From Candidatus Desulfofervidus auxilii (lineage in GTDB: Bacteria > Desulfobacterota > Desulfofervidia > Desulfofervidales > Desulfofervidaceae), in NCBI GenBank assembly GCA_030262725.1, contig JAJSZS010000010.1:19869-83868 (forward strand): a DNA stretch of 64,000 nt. The letters are read 5' to 3'. Position 1 is the first letter of the stretch. Every line of letters starts with the position of its first letter. The translations under genes and the position numbers were made by a program. Below the pieces are notes generated by a model. It was given only the letters and a program-made list of their open reading frames with translations. It was not told where the DNA came from and searched no databases. Below, in pieces: positions 27,436 to 36,583 of the stretch.

Positions 27436-27790
27436 AAAATAAAGTTCTTTTTTTGATACCCTGTTCTAAAAAAAGACAGATAAAGAAGTGATTAAGTGTA
27501 ATCAGAAAACAGTATTTGATTATTTATCTCCACAATCCCAACAAAAGCTTAAGAAAGCAAGAGAAAAATTTAAAGACTGTATAAAGTCAGATTCCAATTT
27601 GATAAATGCTTTGAGTAGATATAATGGGCATTTGTATAATGTAGCTCCCTCTTTTAAACAGAAATTATTTAATATTAAAGAAAGTAAATTAGATTTATTC
27701 ATTATTTCTGCTGGATTTGGCATTGTACATGCATTTGAAAGAATACCAGATTATGATTTAAGAATGGATAACAAGATTGTAAAACAATGA
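27432..27790 (+). pseudogene. YaaA/DUF6884-like gene, frameshifted and truncated
   Basis: The ATG at 27432 overlaps the AGOG stop. The first frame encodes MKNKVLFLIPCSKKR and then stops at 27489-27491. The IPCSKK motif marks the N-terminus of YaaA-like/DUF6884 proteins. The -1 frame then continues as TDKEVIKCNQKTVF... through RYNGHLYNVAP and LFIISAGFGIVHAFERIPDYDL, further parts of that fold, to a stop at 27788. A run of seven A's at 27468-27474 is the likely slip point; one more A restores the frame. The second part could also restart at GTG 27488, which overlaps the stop (GTGA). The C-terminal half of the family is missing before cca begins. Confidence 0.65.
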
Positions 27791-27804
27791 GTTTTTCAAA
27801 AAAA

Positions 27805-29199
27805 TTAATATTCCTTTACCTTCCTCTCCAACCACTCTTTAGCTTCTTCTTTTGTCTTAATTTTACCAGCTAATTGTGCCTCTTCTATTTCTTGTAATAA
27901 TTTCCCAATAATTGGGCCTGGTTTTAATTTAAACCAATTAATAATATCATGACCAGTAACTAAGCGATGTCTTTCTTTTATAGAAAGAAATTCTTTTCTT
28001 ATCTTCATTATTTCTTTAAATAAATTAATAAATTCTTGATCATAATCTTTTGGTTTACCTGGACCATTTGCTGCAAAATTATCAGCAAGGGCAAGTAAAA
28101 ATAAGCCAATTGTATGTGGCTCACTCTTTCGGATGATGCGATGCATTGCCTTTAATGTTAATTGATTTTTTTGATAAAGAGAAAGCAAATGGAATGGCCA
28201 AAGATGATGGATAATAAGAAAAGAGATTAAATCTTTTTCTTTATTAGAGAAATGCAATCTTGAAGCAATATTTAAAAAAAGTTCAGCCCCTACTTTATTA
28301 TGTCCATAAAAAGTAAAATGATTTCCTTTTTTTTCTTGAGTACTTGGTTTTCCTAAATCATGGCATAAAGCTGCCCATTTTAAACAAAATATATGAAATG
28401 GTTCTTTGACATATTCCTTAATTTCTTTTTTAAAATCTAAAATTATATTTTCAGGCTTCAAGATTAAAGATTCTATCTGTTTTAAAGTAAGCAATGAATG
28501 TCCATAAACATCTAAATGATGAAAGCCATTTTGTAATACACCTTTTAATGCATCTAACTCTGGCAAGATAGAAGAAAATATACCTGAATTTCCCATTTCT
28601 TTTATCCAGTAAGAGGCATTCTCTGTAAGAAATAATCTTTTTAATTCTTGATAAATCCTTTCTCCAGCAATATTTTTTAAAAGAGGGGCATAACGTTTTA
28701 TAGTAAAATATGTCTCTTTTTCTAAATCAAAGTTTAATTCAGCACAGATTCTAAAACCACGAAGTATCCTTAATGGATCTTCCCATAATGCCTTTTTATT
28801 AACCATACGTAAGACACAATTTTTTAAATCTATCTTTCCTTTAAATGGATCAATAATCTTTTCTGGCTGAAAGATATTTATAGCTAGGGCATTAATAGTA
28901 TAGTCTCTGGCAGAAAGGTCAGAGATTATATCTTTTCCTCTAAAAGGTGTGAAATCAAAATAAAGATTATCTTTTACTACTCTATATGTCTCCCACTCTT
29001 CATCTAAAATAACAAAATGTCCATTTATCTTTTTAGCAAAAAGAAAGGCAATATCTTTTGGTCTTTTTTCTACAGTAATATCAAAATCCTGTATTGGTCT
29101 TTTTAATAATAAATCCCTTACTACGCCACCAACAAGATAAACCTCTTTGAGATTTAATTTTAAAGCAATATGTTTTAAAATCTCAATCCATTCTTGCAT
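27805..29199 (-). CDS. cca: tRNA nucleotidyltransferase (CCA-adding family) with HD domain
   Basis: Adds or repairs the 3' CCA of tRNA. The 464 aa protein has the class II nucleotidyltransferase head with GGVVRDLLL near residue 23 and the catalytic D-x-D of DFDIT near 38. RRDYTINALAI-type residues follow (here SARDYTINALAI). An HD phosphohydrolase domain is centred on CHDLGKPST near 273. A related poly(A) polymerase or A-adding enzyme is possible. It overlaps tgpA by 17 bases at the end of a long colinear run. Confidence 0.92.
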   Translation of the reverse strand: MQEWIEILKHIALKLNLKEVYLVGGVVRDLLLKRPIQDFDITVEKRPKDIAFLFAKKINGHFVILDEEWETYRVVKDNLYFDFTPFRGKDIISDLSARDYTINALAINIFQPEKIIDPFKGKIDLKNCVLRMVNKKALWEDPLRILRGFRICAELNFDLEKETYFTIKRYAPLLKNIAGERIYQELKRLFLTENASYWIKEMGNSGIFSSILPELDALKGVLQNGFHHLDVYGHSLLTLKQIESLILKPENIILDFKKEIKEYVKEPFHIFCLKWAALCHDLGKPSTQEKKGNHFTFYGHNKVGAELFLNIASRLHFSNKEKDLISFLIIHHLWPFHLLSLYQKNQLTLKAMHRIIRKSEPHTIGLFLLALADNFAANGPGKPKDYDQEFINLFKEIMKIRKEFLSIKERHRLVTGHDIINWFKLKPGPIIGKLLQEIEEAQLAGKIKTKEEAKEWLERKVKEY

Positions 29200-31111
29200 T
29201 TTTATTTTTAAGATAATTTTTTATTTCTTTTAATAACTCATTTAAATACTTTTTTCTTTTATCATCCATTTTCTCTTTTCCATAACGTACTTCATAATAA
29301 TTTAAAGCAAAATCTTTTATCATTTGAGAGAGTTTTGGGTCTATTTTTTCTATATATTTAGCCCATTCAAGCCCACCTTCTGAAGATGGACATCTAAAAC
29401 CATAATTTTTTAAAATTGATTGAAGTTGTAAAAGAGGTGTCTTTTTATTTTTTCTCTTTAAAAAGTAAAAGAAAGTTGAGATTAAAAATGGTATTAAAGA
29501 TAAAAATATAATTTTTTTAGACCATTTAAATTGGGGATATTTTATCTGCCAATTATTTTTTGGTGTAAAAATACGTTTTAATTCAGAGAATAATCTTCTT
29601 TGTGTAGAAAAATCATAATTTATGACATAGGCATACCAACGCAATTTTAAATAATCAATCCATTTTGAAAGGAATAAAAATTTATGTTTTTTTATAAAAT
29701 GGGCAGGAGTAGGATCAATCCTTTTCCATGTCTTTCCATCCCAATATTCTACCCAAGTATGGGCATCTTTTTGCAATACAAGATAATAATTGCCCATTTC
29801 ATTCCATGTTCCACCATAATAACCACCTATTAATCTGGCAGGGATACCAGCAGTCCTTAAAAGTAAGGTTAAGGCAGAAGAGAAATGTTCACACCAACCT
29901 TGATGAGTAGAAAAGAGAAAATCGATTATAGGGTCTCCTTTTGATTCATTTACTTTTAAAGAATAACGAAAAGGAGGTTGATTTAAAAAATGTTTAATTT
30001 TTTCAGCAATAATAGAAGGAGAATCTTCTTTTTTTATTAAATTTTTAACAATTTCTTTTAATCTTTCTTTAATACTTTCTGGCACTTGTAAATAAATATT
30101 TTTTTCTTCTGGATTAATTGAAGAGGCTGGAAAGGATGGACAAGAAAATGCCTTGTATTCTATTCGCATTGAGACATTCCTTGGCAATGAAATACTGAAA
30201 TTTTTTAACATAAAGATAAAAATCCTTTTTGGAGCAACAGGTTTTATAAGAATAGGGTATTCCATAGCAAAGAGTGTTTTTCCTTGATATGGTTCTAAAA
30301 AAATTGTCTGTTTATAAGTAGATGGACAGGTAAAATCTTTTCTTTTAATTTTTTCTTTAAAATGCATTTGCCAACTGCCATTTTCATAAGTATCATAGAC
30401 AATGCCACGCCAATAAGGGATAAAAGGAAGTTTTTTTGACAAAATAACTCTAAATGCTACACTTTTATCTTCTCTAATCTCTTGAATCTTTTTTAAATTT
30501 ATTTTTTCTCTAAAACCTGTTTTTGCCTTTGGGTTGAAACCAAAACCAAATAAAAATGTGTAAGGAGAACGAGGAAGACATATAAAAAAGATAATGGCAA
30601 AAAGAATGACAAATAAAGTAAAAAATGAGGAAAAATAAAATAATGGTCTCTTAATAATATTTATCTCACCTGTTTTTTGAGCAGTTAAAAAACAGAGTCC
30701 TGTTAGGCTAATATAAAGAAATGCTAAAAGTAAAAAACCAAATCCTAAATCTAAGCGAGTAATAGATGCCATACAGAATAAAAATAAATTTAAAGTGTAA
30801 ATTTGCCATAAATCACGATTTTTTAATGGACTTAAGAATTTTATAAGACTTAAAATAAACAATATCCTTAAAAGTATTTCAAAAGCACCTGTTGAAGGAG
30901 TAAAGAATGCAAATAAAATCAAAGAGATGGCTAAAAGATTTAGAGTAATACCAGAAAGATAAAAATGCCATTTAAGATGATTTAAGTAAGTAAGAAGGAT
31001 AATTAAAACAACAATTGACCACCAATTAAAAGAAATTTCTTCTAAAAGGCTCACAGCCCCTAAGAAAAAACCTAAATATGCACAAATAACAGGTAAATCT
31101 TTAGGTCTCAT
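29183..31111 (-). CDS. TgpA-type transglutaminase-like membrane protein
   Basis: About 640 aa. Some six helices fill residues 5-190 (DUF3488 type). A periplasmic region with a transglutaminase core follows: Cys in GWCEHFSSALTLLLR near residue 410, His in DAHTWVEYW near 452 and Asp in RIDPTPA near 466. A further helix near 535 and a cytoplasmic DUF4129-like tail follow. I start at the ATG at 31111, not the TTG three codons earlier. It follows moxR and DUF58 genes, the standard partners. Envelope maintenance is likely; the substrate is unknown. Confidence 0.9.
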   Translation of the reverse strand: MRPKDLPVICAYLGFFLGAVSLLEEISFNWWSIVVLIILLTYLNHLKWHFYLSGITLNLLAISLILFAFFTPSTGAFEILLRILFILSLIKFLSPLKNRDLWQIYTLNLFLFCMASITRLDLGFGFLLLAFLYISLTGLCFLTAQKTGEINIIKRPLFYFSSFFTLFVILFAIIFFICLPRSPYTFLFGFGFNPKAKTGFREKINLKKIQEIREDKSVAFRVILSKKLPFIPYWRGIVYDTYENGSWQMHFKEKIKRKDFTCPSTYKQTIFLEPYQGKTLFAMEYPILIKPVAPKRIFIFMLKNFSISLPRNVSMRIEYKAFSCPSFPASSINPEEKNIYLQVPESIKERLKEIVKNLIKKEDSPSIIAEKIKHFLNQPPFRYSLKVNESKGDPIIDFLFSTHQGWCEHFSSALTLLLRTAGIPARLIGGYYGGTWNEMGNYYLVLQKDAHTWVEYWDGKTWKRIDPTPAHFIKKHKFLFLSKWIDYLKLRWYAYVINYDFSTQRRLFSELKRIFTPKNNWQIKYPQFKWSKKIIFLSLIPFLISTFFYFLKRKNKKTPLLQLQSILKNYGFRCPSSEGGLEWAKYIEKIDPKLSQMIKDFALNYYEVRYGKEKMDDKRKKYLNELLKEIKNYLKNKNARMD

Positions 31112-31967
31112 AAAGGGCAAGTGTTTTTAAAATCTCTTTTCTCTGTTTTTCTCCTTTTTCTGGAGGTAAATAAATAGATGGTGTTTTTAAACCTACAGCA
31201 TAATCCTTTTTAAAAAATAAATTAGCTAAATAAGTTAATCTTCCAAGTTGATTTTCTAAATCATTTTTATTTGACAAGATAAGTAAAACTTTTTTTGAAC
31301 CATCTCCTTCATATTCCTTTAAAATGAATTTTCCTAATCTAGCTGTAGCTAGCCAATGCACATGTCTTAAATACTCACCATTTAATGATTCTCTCAATCC
31401 CTTAAAATCTTCTTCACCCTTTTTTTGAACATCTTCGTGTCCAAAATCTTTAAGCATAGATGAAAAATCACAAACAATAGGTTTTGGATAAACAAGACAT
31501 TTTTCTTTAAAAGATAATTTAAATCCTCTTGAAAAAAAGCTTAAAGGAAAGTATGAAAAAATAAAAATTTCTGGTATATTTTGCCATCCTCTTCTTTGAA
31601 AGACTGTCCAGAGATAAATAGAAGCCTCCTTTTTAGGAGGAAGAAATGTAAGCCAGGAAATAGAAAATGAATTTTTTATTCCCAAGAGAAAGCTTGGAAA
31701 ATATTGTTTCTTATTTTTTATTTTGATAATTAAAAATGTCTTTTTTTTAGCATAAATTTCTTGAGGAAGTTCTAATGTAAAATCAAGATTGATTAAATTA
31801 ATAAAGGAAGAAAAACCAGATAAACCCATAATAGAAAGCATTAAAGCAGCAATAATATAAAGGAGATTATTGCCAGTATTTATAGCAGCTACCCCTAAAA
31901 TAATAGTAAGGATTACAAAGACAATACCTGCTATGGTGATTTTTACTTTAAAACGTCCTTTTTTCAT
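31101..31967 (-). CDS. DUF58 domain protein
   Basis: 288 aa, with two N-terminal helices (about residues 9-52) and then a cytoplasmic part. DUF58 proteins act with MoxR ATPases and carry a degraded von Willebrand-like fold. The conserved DUF58 core is near residues 190-225, with RESLNGEYLRHVHWLATARLGK-type residues followed by LKEYEG. It overlaps moxR by four bases and tgpA by eleven, so the three are coupled. Function beyond partnership with MoxR is not known. Confidence 0.9.
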   Translation of the reverse strand: MKKGRFKVKITIAGIVFVILTIILGVAAINTGNNLLYIIAALMLSIMGLSGFSSFINLINLDFTLELPQEIYAKKKTFLIIKIKNKKQYFPSFLLGIKNSFSISWLTFLPPKKEASIYLWTVFQRRGWQNIPEIFIFSYFPLSFFSRGFKLSFKEKCLVYPKPIVCDFSSMLKDFGHEDVQKKGEEDFKGLRESLNGEYLRHVHWLATARLGKFILKEYEGDGSKKVLLILSNKNDLENQLGRLTYLANLFFKKDYAVGLKTPSIYLPPEKGEKQRKEILKTLALYET

Positions 31968-32881
31968 AAAGGTAATGGTGATGTATTTAAGATTTCCTTA
32001 AGTAAGATCTCTCTTGCTGATAAGTTTGTCTCTTCCTTTGGTAAAAGGCGATGGAAGGCTATTGGGATAAATACTGTTTTTATATCTTCAGGGGCAACAT
32101 AATTTCTACCTTCTAAAAATGCATATGCTTTAGCTGCCTTTATCCAAGCAAGGGCACCTCTAGGAGAAAGACCATAACGGAATGTGTTATCTTTTCTTGT
32201 TTTTTCTATTATTTTAAGAACATAATTTAATAAATCTTCATGAAGATGAATTTTTTGTATCTCTTTTTGCATTTTAATTATTGTTTCTGGTGTAAATACA
32301 GAAGGTAAATTCCTTGCCTCTTCTTGAAGTCTTCCATGCTTTAAGATTAAAGCCTCTTTTTCTGGAGAAGGATAACCTAAGGTCAAACGCATAAAAAATC
32401 TATCTAATTGAGATTCTGGTAGAGGGAATGTGCCATGGAGTTCATAAGGATTTTGAGTAGCAATGACAAAAAAAGGAGAGGGTAAAGGTTTTACAACCCC
32501 TTCAATACTTACTTGTCTTTCTTCCATAGCTTCAAGTAAGGCACTCTGTGCTTTGGGAGTAGCACGATTGATTTCATCAGCAAGGATTACTTGATGAAAT
32601 ATAGGGCCTGGTCTAAAAATAAAATGACCTTCTTTTGGCTGATAAACCAATCCTCCAATAATATCAGCAGGCAATATATCGCTTGTAAATTGAATCCTAG
32701 CAAAAGAACAACCCAATACCCTTGCTAAAGCTATAGCCAATGTTGTTTTTCCTGTCCCTGGCACATCTTCTAGAAGGAGATGTCCACCTGCCAAAAGACA
32801 ACTAAAGGCAAGTTTTACCTCTTTTTCTTTTCCTATAATTACCTGATTAATGAGCTTAAGAGCATTTTTATAAAGATTCAT
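31964..32881 (-). CDS. MoxR-type AAA+ ATPase
   Basis: About 305 aa. Walker A is GTGKTT within LEDVPGTGKTTLA, Walker B is ILADEINRA, and sensor 1 is ATQNPYE. The C-terminal lid has LSPRGALAWIKAAKAYAFLEGR. MoxR ATPases remodel or mature partner proteins, usually encoded next door as DUF58 and TgpA, as here. I choose the ATG at 32881, which overlaps the mltA stop as ATGA, over an in-frame start 16 codons upstream inside mltA. Confidence 0.93.
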   Translation of the reverse strand: MNLYKNALKLINQVIIGKEKEVKLAFSCLLAGGHLLLEDVPGTGKTTLAIALARVLGCSFARIQFTSDILPADIIGGLVYQPKEGHFIFRPGPIFHQVILADEINRATPKAQSALLEAMEERQVSIEGVVKPLPSPFFVIATQNPYELHGTFPLPESQLDRFFMRLTLGYPSPEKEALILKHGRLQEEARNLPSVFTPETIIKMQKEIQKIHLHEDLLNYVLKIIEKTRKDNTFRYGLSPRGALAWIKAAKAYAFLEGRNYVAPEDIKTVFIPIAFHRLLPKEETNLSAREILLKEILNTSPLPL

Positions 32882-34032
32882 TTCTTCTTTATCAGTAAAT
32901 AAAGTTTTCCTCTGCGTGCCATATAACATGCCTTTGCTTCTGCTTTATTACCTGTGCCAAAAAAAATATCAGCTCTTCCTGGCCCTTTAATAGCACTGCC
33001 AGTATCTTGAGATAAAGCAAAGGAATGAAATGTTTGCCATCCTTTTAAATTCTGTTTATCATCCACAATAGGTATCTCTGTCTGTAAAAAAAGCATACTG
33101 CCTTTTGGAAAAATGTTTGGATCTGTGGCTAAAGAATAATAAGGGGTTAAAATTTCATCTAAAGCACCTAGTGGGCCTTTTTCTACAATTTGAAAGAATA
33201 TATAGCTTTCATTTACAGAAAATATCTTTTTCATCATCTCAGGATGCTTCTTAAAATATTTTTTTATTTTTATACCATTTGGTTTTTCCAAAAGACCTAA
33301 TGTTTTCATTGCTTGTCCAATGCTTTTATAAGGGCGACCATTTGAAATGGCATAATGTAAATAAATCTTTTTGCCATCAGGCAAAATAACAATACCAGAA
33401 CCTTGAATATGAAGGAAAAAGAGTTCTATAGGATCATCTACCCAAATTATTTCATATCCCTTTCCAGCAAGTTTTAAAGAATAATCTATTTCTGCTCGAC
33501 TATAAAAAGGAATAACTTCATTTCCTCGTACCATGCCAATAAGTATACGAGGTGGTAATGTCTTATCAAAGCGTTTTAAGTCTATTTTTAATAGTTCATC
33601 TGGCACTCGATAAATAGGATATTTAAATCTTTCATTTGGAGAAAAACTGCCATAAAGTATTGGTTGATAATAACCAGTAAAAAGCACTTCTCTTTTTTGA
33701 TTTAGACCAGCGGCTTGATAAAGGTCAAAGTAATTTCTAATGCAACTTTGCCAATTAGATTTATTTAAACAATATTTAAAAATTTTAAGACTCTCTTCCA
33801 TTTCTAAAGCAGTATAAGGAGTTCCTGCTACCAAAAAAGTATAATCAGGAGGAAGTTTTTGGTAATAATTGAGACTTTTTTCTAAGGCAACAAAAAATGT
33901 ATCTAAATCCTGTGGTTTTTTTAAAACTGGCCATTTTTTAAAAGGCAATTTAATAAGATTAGGCGGTGGTTTTGGTGGTGGCAAACAGCCTACAAAAATG
34001 CAAAGAATAAGAAAAATAATAACTATCCCCAC
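32878..34032 (-). CDS. mltA: Membrane-bound lytic murein transglycosylase A
   Basis: Outer-membrane lipoprotein that cleaves peptidoglycan to 1,6-anhydromuropeptides. The 384 aa protein has a signal peptide ending in FVGC with lipidated C16. The MltA core includes FTGYYQPILYGS near residue 119, FFLHIQGSG near 207 and a 3D domain with DTGSAIKGPGRADIFFG near 345, holding the catalytic Asp. It overlaps glgP by ten bases and moxR by four. It supports a Gram-negative envelope. Confidence 0.94.
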   Translation of the reverse strand: MGIVIIFLILCIFVGCLPPPKPPPNLIKLPFKKWPVLKKPQDLDTFFVALEKSLNYYQKLPPDYTFLVAGTPYTALEMEESLKIFKYCLNKSNWQSCIRNYFDLYQAAGLNQKREVLFTGYYQPILYGSFSPNERFKYPIYRVPDELLKIDLKRFDKTLPPRILIGMVRGNEVIPFYSRAEIDYSLKLAGKGYEIIWVDDPIELFFLHIQGSGIVILPDGKKIYLHYAISNGRPYKSIGQAMKTLGLLEKPNGIKIKKYFKKHPEMMKKIFSVNESYIFFQIVEKGPLGALDEILTPYYSLATDPNIFPKGSMLFLQTEIPIVDDKQNLKGWQTFHSFALSQDTGSAIKGPGRADIFFGTGNKAEAKACYMARRGKLYLLIKKK

Positions 34033-36581
34033 ACCACCAATACCCCAAGTAGATAATAAGAAGGGACAAGATAAGGATGATAAGGAGTAATCTTTATACG
34101 ATAGCCATATTTGCCTGTTTCATCACAATAAAAACGAGCTTCAAATCGATAAATTCCCTTTTCTTCTGAACCAACTGCCTGCATAGGTATAGTTTCTCTT
34201 TCTACTAAATTGCCTGCTGGGGTGAGTCGACCATAATAAACTTCTACTTTTACTTCATCTGGTTTGAGATCTCCTAAACGCACTAGAGCATTAATTTTAA
34301 ATTCTTCACCAACAGGTATTTCCAATTCATTAGCTGGTTCAATTTTTAATACTGCTACCTTATTCCAGTTAGTCATAATCCTTGTTTTCCATGCTGAAAG
34401 TGCTTCTGCCCCTTTCATGCCATCCTTTGCTAAATTTTGCCAATAATCAAGAGCAGGGAAGTAAAGTTGATCAACATATTCTTGAAGCATACGGTGAGTG
34501 TTAAAACGGGGGCAAAGATAACGCATAGACATCTTCATTTTACGTATCCAGCCATGAGGTAAACCGTCTGGTCCTCTATTATAAAATAATGGAGCAATTT
34601 CATGTTCAAGGAGATTGTAAAAAGAATTGCTTTCTACTTCTGCTTGATATTCAGGATTTGTATATTCTTCATGAGAACCAATAAGCCAACCAAGTTCTGG
34701 ACGATATGCTTCTGCCCACCAACCATCACTAGTACTAAAATGTATAGCTCCATTAGCTACTGCTTTCATCCCACTTGTACCACATGCTTCATTTGGTCTT
34801 AAAGGGGTATTTAACCATACATCAGCCCCTTCAACTAGATATCTAGCTACTTCCATATCATAATCTTCAATAAAGACTAAGCGTTGTCTAAAACATTCAT
34901 CATTAGTCAGAGCAATAATTTCTTTAAGTATTGCCTTTGCTGGTTCATCTGCTGGATGTGCCTTTCCAGCCATGATAATTTGAACTGGGCGCGTAGGATT
35001 ATTTAAAATTTTTGCTAATCTTTCAGGATCACGAAAAATAAAATTTGGTCTTTTGTAAGTTGCCATGCGTCTTGCCCAAACTAAAGTTAATGCCTCTGGG
35101 CTCAAAATTTGACTTACCTTCATAATTTCACTTTGAGAAGCGCCCCTTCTCATAAGTTGTTTCCTCAACCGTCTTCTGCAAAAGGCTACTAATCTTTCTC
35201 TTCTACGCTCATGAGTACCCCATAGTTCTTCGTCAGGTATTTCAAGCACTTGCGACCACACTTTTTCATTATCAGGATCTTCAAACCAATGTGGTCCTAA
35301 ATAGCGGTCAAAAAGCTCAGCCATTTCTTTAGAAACCCAAGATGGTATATGTATGCCATTTGTAACATATGGTATAGGAACATCTTCTTTAGAAAGATTT
35401 GGCCATAATATGTGCCAGAGTTTTTGTGAAACAGTTTTATGTAATTTGCTGACAGCATTAATATGTCCAGAAAGTTTCATTGCTAAAATGTTCATACAAA
35501 ATGGTTCATTATGATCTGCTGGGTTTTTCCGACCAAGTCCTAAAAGCACAGGCATAGATATACCTAAGCTTTCTGTATAGTTGGCAAAATATGCCTCAAT
35601 CAGATGAGGATCAAATACCTCAATACCTGCTGGTACTGGAGTATGAGTAGTAAAGACATTACTTGCCATGACTGCTAGATGGGCAGCATCGAAAGAAATA
35701 CCTGTTTTTTCACGCAAAATACGAATTCTTTCAAGTCCGGCAAAGGCTGAATGCCCTTCATTCATATGGTAAATAGTTGGCGAAATACCTAAGGCATTCA
35801 ATGCCCTTACGCCACCAATTCCTAATAAAATTTCTTGCCTTAAACGAATCTCTCTATTGGCATCATATAAATAAGAAGTAGTGTGGCGAATATGAGGAGG
35901 ATTTTGTGGTATATTTGTATCTAAAAGATAAAGTTTTATCCGACCTACATCTACACGCCAAATTTGAGCATATGCTTTTTCATGCTTAAAATCTACAGAA
36001 ATCAGTATAGGGTTGCCATTTTCATCTTTTTCTAAATGTAATGGCATATGATAGAAATCATTTGGTGGATATGTTTCTTTTTGTATGCCTTCTCTAGTAA
36101 GTGTTTGGCGAAAATAACCATATTGATAAAGCAAGCCTACGCCAATTATGGGCAAATTCAAATCACTAGCAGATTTAAGATAATCTCCTGCAAGGATGCC
36201 AAGTCCTCCAGAGTACATAGGAAGGCAATCTGTTAAACCAAATTCTGCAGAAAAATAAGCAACTAAAAAATCTTTCTTTGTTTCAAAAAAAGGAGTAAAA
36301 TAGGGATTTTCAAGATAAGATTTAAACTCATTATAAACACGATGCATATAGGCTAAAAATGCTTCATCTTGAGAAATTTCTTGAATACGTTTATGACTCA
36401 ATTGACTGAGCATAAGCACTGGATTATGCCCAGTTTCTTCCCATAACCATCTGTCAAGCCTTCTAAAAAGGGCAATAACTTGAGGATTCCAAGCAAACCA
36501 AAGATTATAAGCTAATTCAAGTAAAGGTTTTAAATTATCTGGCAAACGTAATGTAACTGTAAATGTGTGAAATTGTGTCAT
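34023..36581 (-). CDS. glgP: Alpha-glucan (glycogen/maltodextrin) phosphorylase
   Basis: PLP enzyme that releases glucose-1-phosphate from alpha-1,4-glucans. The 852 aa protein belongs to the shorter bacterial/archaeal type with an N-terminal DUF3417 segment (PDNLKPLLELAYNLWFAWNP). The active site is clear: HMNEGHSAF near residue 270, and the glycine-rich GTSGMKAVANG near 605, where the Lys binds PLP, followed by STSDGWW. The C-terminal 90 residues form an extra beta-rich module. It starts just after cysS and works with the debranching enzyme at 9752. Confidence 0.94.
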   Translation of the reverse strand: MTQFHTFTVTLRLPDNLKPLLELAYNLWFAWNPQVIALFRRLDRWLWEETGHNPVLMLSQLSHKRIQEISQDEAFLAYMHRVYNEFKSYLENPYFTPFFETKKDFLVAYFSAEFGLTDCLPMYSGGLGILAGDYLKSASDLNLPIIGVGLLYQYGYFRQTLTREGIQKETYPPNDFYHMPLHLEKDENGNPILISVDFKHEKAYAQIWRVDVGRIKLYLLDTNIPQNPPHIRHTTSYLYDANREIRLRQEILLGIGGVRALNALGISPTIYHMNEGHSAFAGLERIRILREKTGISFDAAHLAVMASNVFTTHTPVPAGIEVFDPHLIEAYFANYTESLGISMPVLLGLGRKNPADHNEPFCMNILAMKLSGHINAVSKLHKTVSQKLWHILWPNLSKEDVPIPYVTNGIHIPSWVSKEMAELFDRYLGPHWFEDPDNEKVWSQVLEIPDEELWGTHERRRERLVAFCRRRLRKQLMRRGASQSEIMKVSQILSPEALTLVWARRMATYKRPNFIFRDPERLAKILNNPTRPVQIIMAGKAHPADEPAKAILKEIIALTNDECFRQRLVFIEDYDMEVARYLVEGADVWLNTPLRPNEACGTSGMKAVANGAIHFSTSDGWWAEAYRPELGWLIGSHEEYTNPEYQAEVESNSFYNLLEHEIAPLFYNRGPDGLPHGWIRKMKMSMRYLCPRFNTHRMLQEYVDQLYFPALDYWQNLAKDGMKGAEALSAWKTRIMTNWNKVAVLKIEPANELEIPVGEEFKINALVRLGDLKPDEVKVEVYYGRLTPAGNLVERETIPMQAVGSEEKGIYRFEARFYCDETGKYGYRIKITPYHPYLVPSYYLLGVLVVWG

Positions 36582-36583
36582 CT

